The notes below the pieces were generated by a model. That model saw only the letters and a program-made list of their open reading frames with translations, had not been told where the DNA came from and searched no databases. Shown piece after piece: positions 8,272 through 15,975 of a stretch of 64,000 nucleotides of DNA. Source of the DNA: Leifsonia poae. Its GTDB lineage: Bacteria > Actinomycetota > Actinomycetes > Actinomycetales > Microbacteriaceae. The stretch spans positions 558,001 through 622,000 of the forward strand of contig NZ_JAIHLP010000002.1 in assembly GCF_020009625.1 (NCBI RefSeq), written 5' to 3'. The first letter of the stretch is position 1; every line of letters starts with the position of its first letter. The translations under genes were made by a program, and so were the position numbers.

Positions 8272-8291
8272 GTTCGCATTCTATACAAACA
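8271..8291 (-). promoter_or_regulatory. GntR operon promoter (-10) with overlapping inverted repeat
   Basis: On the minus strand TATAGAAT (-10, TAGAAT at 8283-8278) stands six bases before the ATG. Arms TGTTCG (8271-8276) and CAAACA (8286-8291) are inverted with one mismatch and a 9-base spacer, and cover the -10 element and the first start-codon bases. This fits an operator for the regulator encoded just downstream. No good -35 was seen. Confidence 0.45.
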
Positions 8292-8322
8292 AGTCGCACT
8301 CTCGGGTCGCACTCTCCGAGCG

Positions 8323-8823
8323 TCAGATACGGGCGCCGACCACCGTCGCCGCGAACCGCTGGGCGCGCTCGCCGAGACCGGCGATGCGAGCGGCAACCGC
8401 CGCCTCCACATCGAACCCCACCACGGCCGGCGACGGCTTCCGCCGCACGTTCTCGCAACAATCGAAATCGCCGCACAGCATGGTGCCGACCGTGTCGCCG
8501 TTCCTCCCGGCCTGACCCGCGCGCCTGGCCACGTAGAGGTACACGTCGTGGGTGAGCTGCACATCCTGGCACCAACCACACATCGACGCAGAATGCGACC
8601 GCATCGACGCATCGGAGGCGCGCAGCACGATGCCGACCGGACTGTCCACCGTCGGGACGACCACGAAACCGCGCTGCGGCGAGCGCGGGTCGCGCCATCC
8701 GAGGTATTCGCGCCGCGACCAGTCGACTTCGTGCAGCCCCGGCGGCATCGGCAGCTCCGCCGCCTCGGTTCGCGAACAGTTCACGAACGCGTCACGGATC
8801 TCCTGTTGCGAAAGCATCTCCAT
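8323..8823 (-). CDS. FBP domain protein (treble-clef zinc finger, EF-G-binding type)
   Basis: The 166-residue protein matches the FBP family: an N-terminal helical part (LSQQEIRDAFVNCSRTEA), a beta segment (EVDWSRREYLGWRDPRSPQRG), and a zinc finger made by CGWCQ (near 82) and CGDFDCCENVRRKPSP (near 118). FusB/FBP proteins bind elongation factor G and free it from stalled ribosomes; the staphylococcal versions give fusidic acid resistance, while the role of actinobacterial ones is not established. AAGGAG lies just before the ATG at 8823. It is divergent from the thioredoxin gene. Confidence 0.8.
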   Translation of the reverse strand: MEMLSQQEIRDAFVNCSRTEAAELPMPPGLHEVDWSRREYLGWRDPRSPQRGFVVVPTVDSPVGIVLRASDASMRSHSASMCGWCQDVQLTHDVYLYVARRAGQAGRNGDTVGTMLCGDFDCCENVRRKPSPAVVGFDVEAAVAARIAGLGERAQRFAATVVGARI

Positions 8824-8881
8824 GAAAGCTCCTTACCCATCCATGCTGTCACAGCTTGACCCTGACCCCCAGGGCACGGCT

Positions 8882-8887
8882 TAACCT
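8882..8887 (+). promoter_or_regulatory. candidate -10 element for leaderless thioredoxin gene
   Basis: TAACCT ends six bases before the ATG at 8894. TTGACC at 8856-8861 could be a -35, but the 20-base spacer is long. No Shine-Dalgarno sequence is present. Confidence 0.4.
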
Positions 8888-8893
8888 CCCGGC

Positions 8894-9220
8894 ATGACCT
8901 CACTCACCTCTGTCACCGATGCCACCTTCCCTGATGCGGTGCTCGCCGCCCCCGGCACCACCGTCGTCGAGTTCTGGGCGCCCGGGTGCGGCCCGTGCCG
9001 CGCGCTCGGGCCGATCCTCGAACAGCTCGCCGACGAGCACGCGGACACGCTGAGCATCGTGAAGATCAACGCCGACGACAATCCTCAGGCCGCGATGACG
9101 TACCGTGCCATGGCCTTGCCGGTCATGAAGGTGTTCCAGAACGGCGAGGTCGTGAAGACCATCATCGGCGCCAAGCCGAAGCCGGCGCTGGAGCTGGCGC
9201 TCGCCGACTACCTCAGGTGA
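8894..9220 (+). CDS. trxA: thioredoxin
   Basis: The 108-residue single-domain protein has the thioredoxin fold order and active site: VVEFWAPGCGPCRALGPIL with the CGPC redox motif near residue 32, then KINADDNPQAAMTYRAMALPVMKVF with the conserved cis-proline. It reduces disulfides in cytoplasmic proteins; no thioredoxin reductase is adjacent, so it may be a secondary thioredoxin rather than the main one. The last 8 bases overlap the end of the convergent metallo-beta-lactamase-fold gene. The start has a leaderless arrangement. Confidence 0.9.
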   Translation: MTSLTSVTDATFPDAVLAAPGTTVVEFWAPGCGPCRALGPILEQLADEHADTLSIVKINADDNPQAAMTYRAMALPVMKVFQNGEVVKTIIGAKPKPALELALADYLR

Positions 9221-10028
9221 GGTCGTCGAACGCGCCCGTGACCCAACCGATGTAGCGCTCGGCCGAACGCAGGACAGCCCCGCGCGCATCGCCGAGGACC
9301 GTGTTCCCCAGGTTGCCGTAGAGCCGCTCGAACGGCCGCTCGCACAGCCGGTCGGCGACTCGGCGCACCACCGCACCCGACAGCGGGATGTCGTTCGGGT
9401 AGCTGCGCATGAAGGTGACCCATTCTCCGCTCGGCCCCGGGAAGACGGTGTCGCCGGCGAGCACCACGCCGCCGTCGCGCTCCCAGTGCACGATCGCGCT
9501 GCCCGGGAAGTGTCCCCCGACGGTGCGGAGGGTGACGCCCGGCAGGATCTGGCGCTCGCCGGACCATGTCGCCACGCTGGGGTCGTCGCGCTGCACCCAG
9601 GACCGGTCTGCTTCGGCCACGAGAACGGGTGGCCCGCCGAGCAATCTGGACCACGAGGTCTGGGCGCCGAACATGTGCGGGTGGCTGGTGGCGATCACGG
9701 CCACGCCGCCCAGCTCGCGCACCGCGGCGACCGCGACCTCGTCGACGAACCCGGTCGGGTCCCAGAGGAGGTTGCCTGCCGGCGTGCGCAGCAGCAGGCT
9801 CTGCTGGCCGATCCCCACCCTCGGCTCGGAACGCAGTGCGAACAGCTCGGGTTCCAGTTCGCTGACCGCCACGCGCTCACCGGCCTCCGCCAACGCCTGG
9901 AGCGACGTCCACCGCTGCCCGTCGTGGGGGACGTACTGCCTTTCGTCCTCGCAGATCGGGCAGACCTCAGGATGCTCGTCCGCCGCCGGATACTCGACCG
10001 CGCATGCCGCGCACAACCAATCGACCAT
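9213..10028 (-). CDS. metallo-beta-lactamase-fold hydrolase with N-terminal zinc ribbon
   Basis: The 271-residue protein opens with a short metal-binding ribbon (CAACAVEYPAADEHPEVCPIC, four cysteines in residues 6-25), followed by a metallo-beta-lactamase fold. Metal-site motifs are SHPHMFGA in place of the usual HxHxDH, GGHFPGS for the third-shell His, and AGDTVFP for the bridging Asp. The HxHxDH motif is incomplete (no Asp-His pair), so the metal site may be unusual or the activity altered. The substrate is unknown. The ATG at 10028 is preceded by TAGTGT at six bases, again a leaderless pattern. Confidence 0.8.
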   Translation of the reverse strand: MVDWLCAACAVEYPAADEHPEVCPICEDERQYVPHDGQRWTSLQALAEAGERVAVSELEPELFALRSEPRVGIGQQSLLLRTPAGNLLWDPTGFVDEVAVAAVRELGGVAVIATSHPHMFGAQTSWSRLLGGPPVLVAEADRSWVQRDDPSVATWSGERQILPGVTLRTVGGHFPGSAIVHWERDGGVVLAGDTVFPGPSGEWVTFMRSYPNDIPLSGAVVRRVADRLCERPFERLYGNLGNTVLGDARGAVLRSAERYIGWVTGAFDDLT

Positions 10029-10034
10029 TCCGCG

Positions 10035-10040
10035 ACACTA
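10035..10040 (-). promoter_or_regulatory. candidate -10 element for leaderless MBL-fold gene
   Basis: TAGTGT on the minus strand ends six bases before the ATG at 10028. No -35 or Shine-Dalgarno sequence was recognised. Confidence 0.4.
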
Positions 10041-10150
10041 CTCCGGGAGTGATCGGTGCCGCCATTGCCCCCGCTCGACCACGGGAATACGCTGTGCCTG
10101 CGGTGCAGTGGTCTCTTGTTTTCGGAGAATTCCGACGAAAGGCACGAGCG

Positions 10151-10951
10151 ATGGCGAATCAACCGGTTGTCTTCCTCCACGGTCTCTGGCTCCACGCCTC
10201 CAGCTGGGGGTCGTGGGTCGAGTTCTTCCGCAATGAAGGCTACGACCCGATCGCCCCGAATTGGCCCGGCGAACACGACACTGTCGCCGACACGCGCTCG
10301 CACCCCGACGAGGTGGCGGATGTGGGAATCGACGAGGTCACGGCGCACTTCGCGAGGATCATCGAGACGCTCCCGATTCCCCCGGTTCTCATCGGCCACT
10401 CGTTCGGCGGGCTCATCACCGAGAAACTTCTCGGGCAGGGATACGGCACCGTCGGCGTCGCCATCGACCCCGCCCAGATCAAGGGGGTCCTCCCGCTGCC
10501 GCTCGCCCAGTTGCGGTCCGGACTCCCGGCCCTCCGCAACCCGGCCAACATCAGTAGAGCGATCTCGCTCACCGAGAAGGAGTTCCGGTACGGCTTTGCG
10601 AACCAGCTCGACGACGAGGAGTCGGCTGAACTGTTCGAGAGGTGGACCATCCCCTCCACCGTGCGACCCCTGTTCCAGGCCGCGGGCGCGAACTTCTCCC
10701 TGCACTCGCAAGCGGCAGTCGACACGGCCAATGAGGATCGCGGTCCGCTGCTTCTGATTTCCGGAACGGCGGACCACACCGTGCCCGATGTCACCACTGA
10801 CGCTACCCTGCGGCAGTACCGGAAGTCGAACGCGGTGACCGAGCTGATCAAATTCCACGGCCGCGGTCACTCGCTCACGATCGATCACGGGTGGCGCGAT
10901 GTCGCCTCCGAGGTGCTCGCCTGGTTGGGGCGCCAGGGGCTCGATGACTGA
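10151..10951 (+). CDS. alpha/beta hydrolase
   Basis: The chosen ATG at 10151, after GAAAGGCACGAGCG, gives 266 residues; an earlier in-frame start would add 49 low-complexity residues. The oxyanion-hole region is VVFLHGLWLHASSWGSW, the nucleophile elbow is IGHSFGG (Ser near 92), the acid is in SGTADH (near 212) and the base is the His of GRGHSLTIDH (near 240). This is a complete catalytic triad. The substrate cannot be predicted; the fold covers esterases, haloperoxidase-like enzymes and lactonases. It is followed by the monooxygenase gene on the same strand, 54 bases later. Confidence 0.88.
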   Translation: MANQPVVFLHGLWLHASSWGSWVEFFRNEGYDPIAPNWPGEHDTVADTRSHPDEVADVGIDEVTAHFARIIETLPIPPVLIGHSFGGLITEKLLGQGYGTVGVAIDPAQIKGVLPLPLAQLRSGLPALRNPANISRAISLTEKEFRYGFANQLDDEESAELFERWTIPSTVRPLFQAAGANFSLHSQAAVDTANEDRGPLLLISGTADHTVPDVTTDATLRQYRKSNAVTELIKFHGRGHSLTIDHGWRDVASEVLAWLGRQGLDD

Positions 10952-11005
10952 CACGGTGTTCGGGGCCCGCGGAATACCGCACGCATCTGCCGGCTTGTCC
11001 CCATC

Positions 11006-12019
11006 GTGAAACGCATCGGATTCCTCTCTTTCGGCCACTGGCAGGACGTGCGCGGTTCCCAGGTGCTCACGGGCGCCGACGCGCTGCTGCAGAGCGTCGA
11101 GCTGGCCGTGGCCGCCGAGGAGGTGGGGGTCGACGGCGCCTATGTTCGCGTGCACCATTTCGCGCAGCAGCTCGCCTCACCGTTCCCCCTGCTGGCGGCC
11201 ATGGCGGCCCGCACCAGCCGCATCGAACTCGGCACCGGCGTGATCGACATGCGATACGAGAATCCCCTCTATGCCGCGGAATCCGCCGCGGCAGCCGACC
11301 TGATCAGCGGCGGGCGACTGCAGCTCGGCATCAGCCGCGGGTCACCCGAGACGGCGCTGCGCGGCTACGAGTCGTTCGGATACGTTCCGGCCGACGACGA
11401 GACCGATGCCGATATGGCGCGTCGTCACACCGATGTATTCCGCGCAGCCATCGCCGGAGCCGGGCTCGCCCTGTCGAACCCGCAGATGACCGGCGTCTCC
11501 CAACCGCTCGCGATCGAGCCGCGCTCCCCCGGTCTGCCTGAGCGCATCTGGTGGGGCGCCGGTTCCCGGGCCACCGCGGTGTGGACCGCCGAGCAGGGCA
11601 TGAACCTGATGAGTTCGACACTGCTCACCGAAGACACGGGCGTGCCGTTCGACCAGCTGCAGGCGGAACAGATCCGGATGTTCCGGGACGCCTGGCGTGA
11701 AGCCGGTCACGACCGCGAACCGCGAGTGTCGGTAAGCCGGAGCATCGTGCCGATCATCGACGAGGAGACGAACCGCTTCTTCGGCCTGCGCGCCCAGGCG
11801 GACGCGACCGACCAGGTCGGCCATCTCGACGGCGGGCTCGCCCGCTTCGGACGCAGCTACATCGGCGCCCCCGACGTCATCGCGGCCGAACTCGCACAGG
11901 ACGAAGCGGTCCAGGCCGCCGACACCGTGCTCGTCACCGTGCCCAATCAGCTCGGCGTCGACTTCAATGCTCGCATCCTGGAGTCGATCGTGCGGGATGT
12001 CAGACCCGCGCTCGGGTGA
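11006..12019 (+). CDS. LLM-class flavin-dependent oxidoreductase (luciferase-like monooxygenase)
   Basis: The 337-residue protein is a single TIM-barrel of the bacterial luciferase family: an N-terminal strand (KRIGFLSFGHW), a VHHFAQQLASPFPLLAAMAARTSRIELGTGV block, and the family signature LISGGRLQLGISRGSPETALRGYESFG near residue 100. It probably uses reduced FMN or F420; the sequence does not show which, nor the substrate. The start is a GTG at 11006 without a clear ribosome site, so the exact start is uncertain. It sits directly after the alpha/beta hydrolase and could share its transcript. Confidence 0.88.
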   Translation: MKRIGFLSFGHWQDVRGSQVLTGADALLQSVELAVAAEEVGVDGAYVRVHHFAQQLASPFPLLAAMAARTSRIELGTGVIDMRYENPLYAAESAAAADLISGGRLQLGISRGSPETALRGYESFGYVPADDETDADMARRHTDVFRAAIAGAGLALSNPQMTGVSQPLAIEPRSPGLPERIWWGAGSRATAVWTAEQGMNLMSSTLLTEDTGVPFDQLQAEQIRMFRDAWREAGHDREPRVSVSRSIVPIIDEETNRFFGLRAQADATDQVGHLDGGLARFGRSYIGAPDVIAAELAQDEAVQAADTVLVTVPNQLGVDFNARILESIVRDVRPALG

Positions 12020-12123
12020 TCCACGCCCCCCGATCACGGCGTAGCGGTGACCGACCGCCCCCTGCCAGACTGGTTCCGCTGCAGACCCGAATCCGTCAGC
12101 GTCCGTGTCGAGAAGGGTCTGCC

Positions 12124-13047
12124 ATGCCGGGAACCAGGGTCACCGCCGCCGTCGCGAGCGTCATCGCGGTGATCGCCGCTTCCGGGCTGGCGACATCCGC
12201 GGCCGACGCGGTTCCGAACAGCGGGGTCGACCCCTCGCCGTCGGCGATCACGAGTCTGTGGGCGTGGGGCAACCCGATCGACCCGGCGGCGGATGCACGC
12301 GGCCTCGGTCAGCCCGAGTTCCAGCCCGCCGCTTTGGCCGCCTTCGCGCAGAGCCATGGGCTCCACTCCGTGTACCTGTCGGTGCCGTGGGCAGCGAACC
12401 AGGGCGCCTTCGCAACCTGGTTGCCCGAGGCCGTCGACGCACTGCACGCGGTGGGCGTCTCCGTCTCGGCGCTCGGCGGGGACAGCGCGTGGGCGGCGCA
12501 GCCGGGCCTCGCCGCGCAGTGGGTCACGGATGCGCTCGCCACCGCCGACTTCGACGCCGTGCAATTCGATGTCGAGCCGTGGGCCGGTGTGCCGAATCCC
12601 GACCTCGCCACGATCGTTCCGCAGTACACCGCCATGCTCGCCGCCGCCGCTGCCGTCGCCCACGGGACGCCGATCGGCGCGGACCTGCCCTGGTGGCTCG
12701 CCGCCCAGCCCGTCGGCGGGGGCACCGCGTTCGACGCGATCCTGCCCCACCTTCAGTCGGTGGCGATCGTCGCCTTCTCCGACCATGCGACCGGCGCGGA
12801 CGGGATCATCGCCCTCGCTTCCCCGGCGGCCGACGCGGCGGCCGCCTCCGGCATTCCGTTCACGATCGGCGTGGAGACCGACACCCCGGCCGTCGCCGGC
12901 GGCGCGCAGTACACCTTCGGCGACGACGGAGCGGACGCGCTCGAAACGCAGACCGCCCTTGTGCGCGACGGGTTCGCAGCGACGGACGGGTACCGCGGGG
13001 TCACCGTCGAGCACCTCCTGAGCTGGCGCACGCTGCTCGGCGACTGA
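12124..13047 (+). CDS. secreted protein of unknown function, possible TIM-barrel glycosidase-like
   Basis: The ATG at 12124 follows AGAAGGG and gives 307 residues with a signal peptide (MPGTRVTAAVASVIAVIAAS, cleavage near ADAVPN). The mature part reads like a (beta/alpha)8 barrel: SLWAWGNP, SVYLSVPWAA, VGVSVSALGGDSAW, DAVQFDVEPWAG, GADLPWWLA, VAIVAFSDHATGADG, FTIGVETDT. The FDVEPW and GVETDT strand ends place acidic residues where glycosidases have their catalytic acids. I do not recognise a named family. It is the only gene between the monooxygenase and the SGNH hydrolase. Confidence 0.75.
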   Translation: MPGTRVTAAVASVIAVIAASGLATSAADAVPNSGVDPSPSAITSLWAWGNPIDPAADARGLGQPEFQPAALAAFAQSHGLHSVYLSVPWAANQGAFATWLPEAVDALHAVGVSVSALGGDSAWAAQPGLAAQWVTDALATADFDAVQFDVEPWAGVPNPDLATIVPQYTAMLAAAAAVAHGTPIGADLPWWLAAQPVGGGTAFDAILPHLQSVAIVAFSDHATGADGIIALASPAADAAAASGIPFTIGVETDTPAVAGGAQYTFGDDGADALETQTALVRDGFAATDGYRGVTVEHLLSWRTLLGD

Positions 13048-13052
13048 CCCGG

Positions 13053-13075
13053 GCTGCCGAACGCTCGGCGGCAGC
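13053..13075 (+). terminator. candidate terminator hairpin after the secreted protein gene
   Basis: GCTGCCG and CGGCAGC form a perfect 7-bp stem around a 9-base loop, 6 bases past the stop. No T tract follows, which is common for GC-rich actinobacterial terminators. Confidence 0.35.
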
Positions 13076-13112
13076 GAAGTCGGGAGTGTCGCCCGGCCCT
13101 CTCCGGCGCGAG

Positions 13113-13118
13113 TAGCGT
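13113..13118 (+). promoter_or_regulatory. candidate -10 element for leaderless SGNH hydrolase gene
   Basis: TAGCGT ends six bases before the ATG at 13125. The intervening AGGGGG is too close to the ATG to act as a normal ribosome site. Confidence 0.4.
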
Positions 13119-13124
13119 AGGGGG

Positions 13125-13901
13125 ATGTTCTCGAGCTACATCGCCATCGGCGACAGTTTCACGGAGGGGGTCGGGGACGATCTGCCGGACGGGCGGGTGC
13201 GCGGCTGGGCGGATTTCGTAGCCGTCGGTCTCGCTCTGGCGTCGCCCGAGATCGTGAGCTATGCCAATCTCGCGATCCGCGGTCGCAAGCTCGGTCCGCT
13301 CCTCACCGAGCAGTTGGAACCGGCTGTCGCCCAACACCCCCAGCTCATCAGCATCAATGGCGGCGGCAACGACATCATGCGACCGCGCGTGTCGACGGTT
13401 TCGGTGACGGAGCAGCTGATGGCGGCGGCCGACCGGGTCACCGGGGCGGGCATCCACCTCGTGATGCTGAGCGGCGCCAACCCGACGGACCATCTTCCGC
13501 TCGGCGGTCTCGTCGCGAAACGCGGCGAGGAGCTCGATTCCACCGTGCGGGCGCTCTTCCCGCGGGAGAACGCCACCTTCGTCGACAATTGGGCCGACAC
13601 TGGGCTGAGAGCGCTGCGCTACTGGTCGCAGGACCGTCTGCACCTGAACGCGCTCGGCCACGCCCGCGTCGCGTCGAACGTGCTCACCGCGCTCGGCGTC
13701 GCTGTTCCCGCCGAATGGGGTGTCTCCGAGGTCGCCGCCGAACCGGCAGGCGCGTCCTCGCGACGGACGGCCGCCTATTACCGGGAGTACGTGCTCCCCT
13801 GGATCGGCCGCCGGCTCACTGGCCGTTCCTCCGGTGACGGTCGCGCGGCGAAGATCGCCACGCTCACGCCAGTCGACCCGAGCAGAGCGACACCCGTCTG
13901 A
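13125..13901 (+). CDS. SGNH/GDSL-family hydrolase
   Basis: The 258-residue protein carries all SGNH blocks: block I AIGDSFTEGVGDD (nucleophile Ser near 11), block II with YANLAIRG (Gly/Asn), block III INGGGNDI (Asn), and block V DRLHLNALGHARVA (Asp and His near 170). It is an esterase or lipase-like enzyme acting on acyl esters. There is no signal peptide, so it is likely cytoplasmic; the C-terminal 60 residues are basic and may contact the membrane or nucleic acid. It converges on the MATE gene. Confidence 0.9.
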   Translation: MFSSYIAIGDSFTEGVGDDLPDGRVRGWADFVAVGLALASPEIVSYANLAIRGRKLGPLLTEQLEPAVAQHPQLISINGGGNDIMRPRVSTVSVTEQLMAAADRVTGAGIHLVMLSGANPTDHLPLGGLVAKRGEELDSTVRALFPRENATFVDNWADTGLRALRYWSQDRLHLNALGHARVASNVLTALGVAVPAEWGVSEVAAEPAGASSRRTAAYYREYVLPWIGRRLTGRSSGDGRAAKIATLTPVDPSRATPV

Positions 13902-13940
13902 CCGGCGGGCGTCGGCCGACCGGGTGTGCCGGCGTTCCGC

Positions 13941-15379
13941 TCAGACCGCCACGGCCTCGAGTACGCTATCGGCCCGTTCCGCGTTCCCCTCGGCCAGGCC
14001 ACGATCGATGGCCTTGCGGGCGGCGAGCCAGAGCGCGACGCCGACGAGGAACACGAGGCCCTCGGTGATCGTCAATGCCCAGACGATGCCGGGAAGACCG
14101 AACCAGAGGTTGCCGAGCAACACGATCGGGATGAAGAGCACTCCCTGCGTGATCGACATCACCGTCGCCGCAAGCGCCCGTCCCGTGGCCTGGAACAGGG
14201 AGGTGATGAGGCCGGTGAGCCCGTTGCCGATCATCGCCACGAGCTGGGCGGTGAGAATGGTGGCGCCGATCGCCAGCACGGAGGGATCGGCCACGAAGGC
14301 CGAGAAGAGCTGGTCGCGAAAGAGGAACACCGCGACCGCGAAGGTCAGCCCCACGCCGCCGACCGTGATCGCCGAGGCCCGCAGCGCCGACATCAGCCGG
14401 CTCCTGTCCCCTTGCCGTAGGCGAAGGCGAGTAGCGGGAGCACGCCCAGCGTCACCCCCATCAGCAAGAACTCCGGCACCTGTGCGATACGGACGGCCAC
14501 GCCCATCGCCGCCAGTGGACCGTCGCCGTAGGCCGCGGCGAGATTGTTGAGCACCAGCGATGTGACGATGAGGAACGAGGCCTGCAGTAGTTCGCCGACG
14601 CCGACGCCGAACACCGGCTTCAGCACGGACGGCGAGAGGGTGAACCACCGCGGCGCGAGGCTGATGTGCTCGCTGTTCCGGTGCAGCCAGAGGGCGAAAT
14701 AGGCCACGACGCCGAGGTTGGACAGCCCCATCGCCAGCGCCGCTCCGGCCACGCCCCAGTGCAGCACCAGGATGAAGAGCACATCGAACAGCAGATTCGC
14801 CGCGGTGGAGGCGATGAGCCCGATCATGACCTGACGGGAGGCACCCTCTGCCCGCACGAGCTGTTCGAGACAGAAGGCCGCGGCGAGCACCGGGACGAAG
14901 GCGAGCATGACCGCGACGTATGCGCCCGTCGCCGACGCGGCCGCCGCATCCGCGCCGAGCAATGCCACGATCGGGTTCAGGAGGAGCAGGCCGACGCCGC
15001 CGAGCACGGCTCCGGCGACCACCGACCCCCAGACGGCGAAGGACGAGACCCGTCTGATCTCGCCGGCCTTCGTGGGATCGCTCTCGCTCGCGCCGAGAAG
15101 ACGGGAGATGAGCGCGCCACCACCGACGCCGAAAACGCCTCCGACGGCCATGACGAGCCCGAGGATCGGTGTGCCGAAGGTGATGGCGGCGAGCAGCACC
15201 GTGTCGTGGAGCGAGCCGATGAACCCGGCGTTGATCACGTTGTAGACGGCCCCGACGATCATCGCGGCGGCCATCGGCACGCAGAGGTGCACGAGGGCTC
15301 GAACGATCGGCGCGGAGGAGAGGTACCAGCGGTTGGTGCCGACGGCGTCGGCCTGTGTTTCGGGTGTCGTGGTGCTCAT
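13941..15379 (-). pseudogene. MATE-family efflux protein, frameshifted as sequenced
   Basis: The N-terminal 328 residues (from ATG 15379, after AAAGGAG) cover a MATE half and more, with helices such as IVRALVHLCVPMAAAMIVGAVYN and the LISRLLG motif, and stop at 14393. The remaining helices (SALRASAITVGGVGLTFAVAVFL onward to EAVAV) continue in another frame to 13941. Adding one G to the GGGG run at 14408-14411 (minus sense) joins the parts as YGKGDRSRLMSAL and restores about 480 residues, the usual MATE length. MATE proteins export drugs or cations using sodium or proton gradients. The MarR gene upstream is probably its regulator. The break may be a sequencing error. Confidence 0.85.
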
Positions 15380-15469
15380 GACTGCTCCTTTCCGGGCAGG
15401 GTGAAGCGCGCGCCGACGAACGCCGGCACGGCGAGAGAGGGGATGCGCGGCCAGGCCGCGCGCGATCCG

Positions 15470-15916
15470 TTACGACCGGGTGGGCTGCGGCAGTTCCGCC
15501 GTGACCTTGGTCAGGAGCGCGTGCAGTGTCGCCCGCTCCTGGTCGTCCAGCGGGGCGAGGATGGTGTCGTCGGCGTCCCGCATCGCGGATTCGAATCCGG
15601 CGATGAGGTCGGCGCCGGCGGGCGTTGCATACACACGTTTGCTGCGCTCGTTCCCCGCCTCCGTGCGACGTTCGATGAGGCCGCGGCGTTCGAGTCCCTG
15701 CAGAAGGCTCGATACGCTCGCCGCACTCGTGCGGGTCATCTGCGCGAGATCACGCTGGATGGATCCGGGGTTCTGCACGAGGAATCCGAGCGCGAACGCC
15801 TGCTCATGGCTGAGTTCGCGCGCCCGGATCCAGTCCTCGCCGACCTTCCGCTGCGCCCAGCCGATCCAGCGGACGAGTTCGAGGCTGCTCGAGAACGTCA
15901 TCTCCGGTTCATTCAT
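15470..15916 (-). CDS. MarR-family transcriptional regulator
   Basis: Starting at the ATG at 15916 the protein has 148 residues. It has the MarR winged helix-turn-helix: FALGFLVQNPGSIQRDLAQMTRTSAASVSSLLQGLERRGLIERRT, then the wing NERSKRVYATPAGADLI, between dimerisation helices. An upstream in-frame start would run through the promoter and is rejected. The gene lies 90 bases before the MATE gene on the same strand. Its own promoter contains a strong inverted repeat, so it probably represses itself and the transporter until a drug-like ligand binds. Confidence 0.92.
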   Translation of the reverse strand: MNEPEMTFSSSLELVRWIGWAQRKVGEDWIRARELSHEQAFALGFLVQNPGSIQRDLAQMTRTSAASVSSLLQGLERRGLIERRTEAGNERSKRVYATPAGADLIAGFESAMRDADDTILAPLDDQERATLHALLTKVTAELPQPTRS

Positions 15917-15920
15917 AATC

Positions 15921-15952
15921 AGAACTCTAATTGTTAGCGTTCTAACTGTCAA
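15921..15952 (-). promoter_or_regulatory. marR-MATE promoter with MarR operator
   Basis: On the minus strand a perfect TTGACA (15952-15947) is 17 bases from TAGAGT (15929-15924), which is seven bases from the ATG, so the message should be leaderless. Between and over them lies an inverted repeat, AGAACTCTAA (15921-15930) and TTAGCGTTCT (15934-15943), 9 of 10 arm positions matching, with a 3-base spacer. A MarR dimer bound here would cover the -10 element and spacer. Confidence 0.75.
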
Positions 15953-15975
15953 GCCTCGAACTGATCAGGAGCCGC

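Noticed and set aside
14393..14420. Programmed ribosomal frameshift in the MATE gene
   Set aside because: No slippery heptamer with downstream pseudoknot was seen, and the other breaks show the same one-base loss without such signals, so error or decay is simpler.
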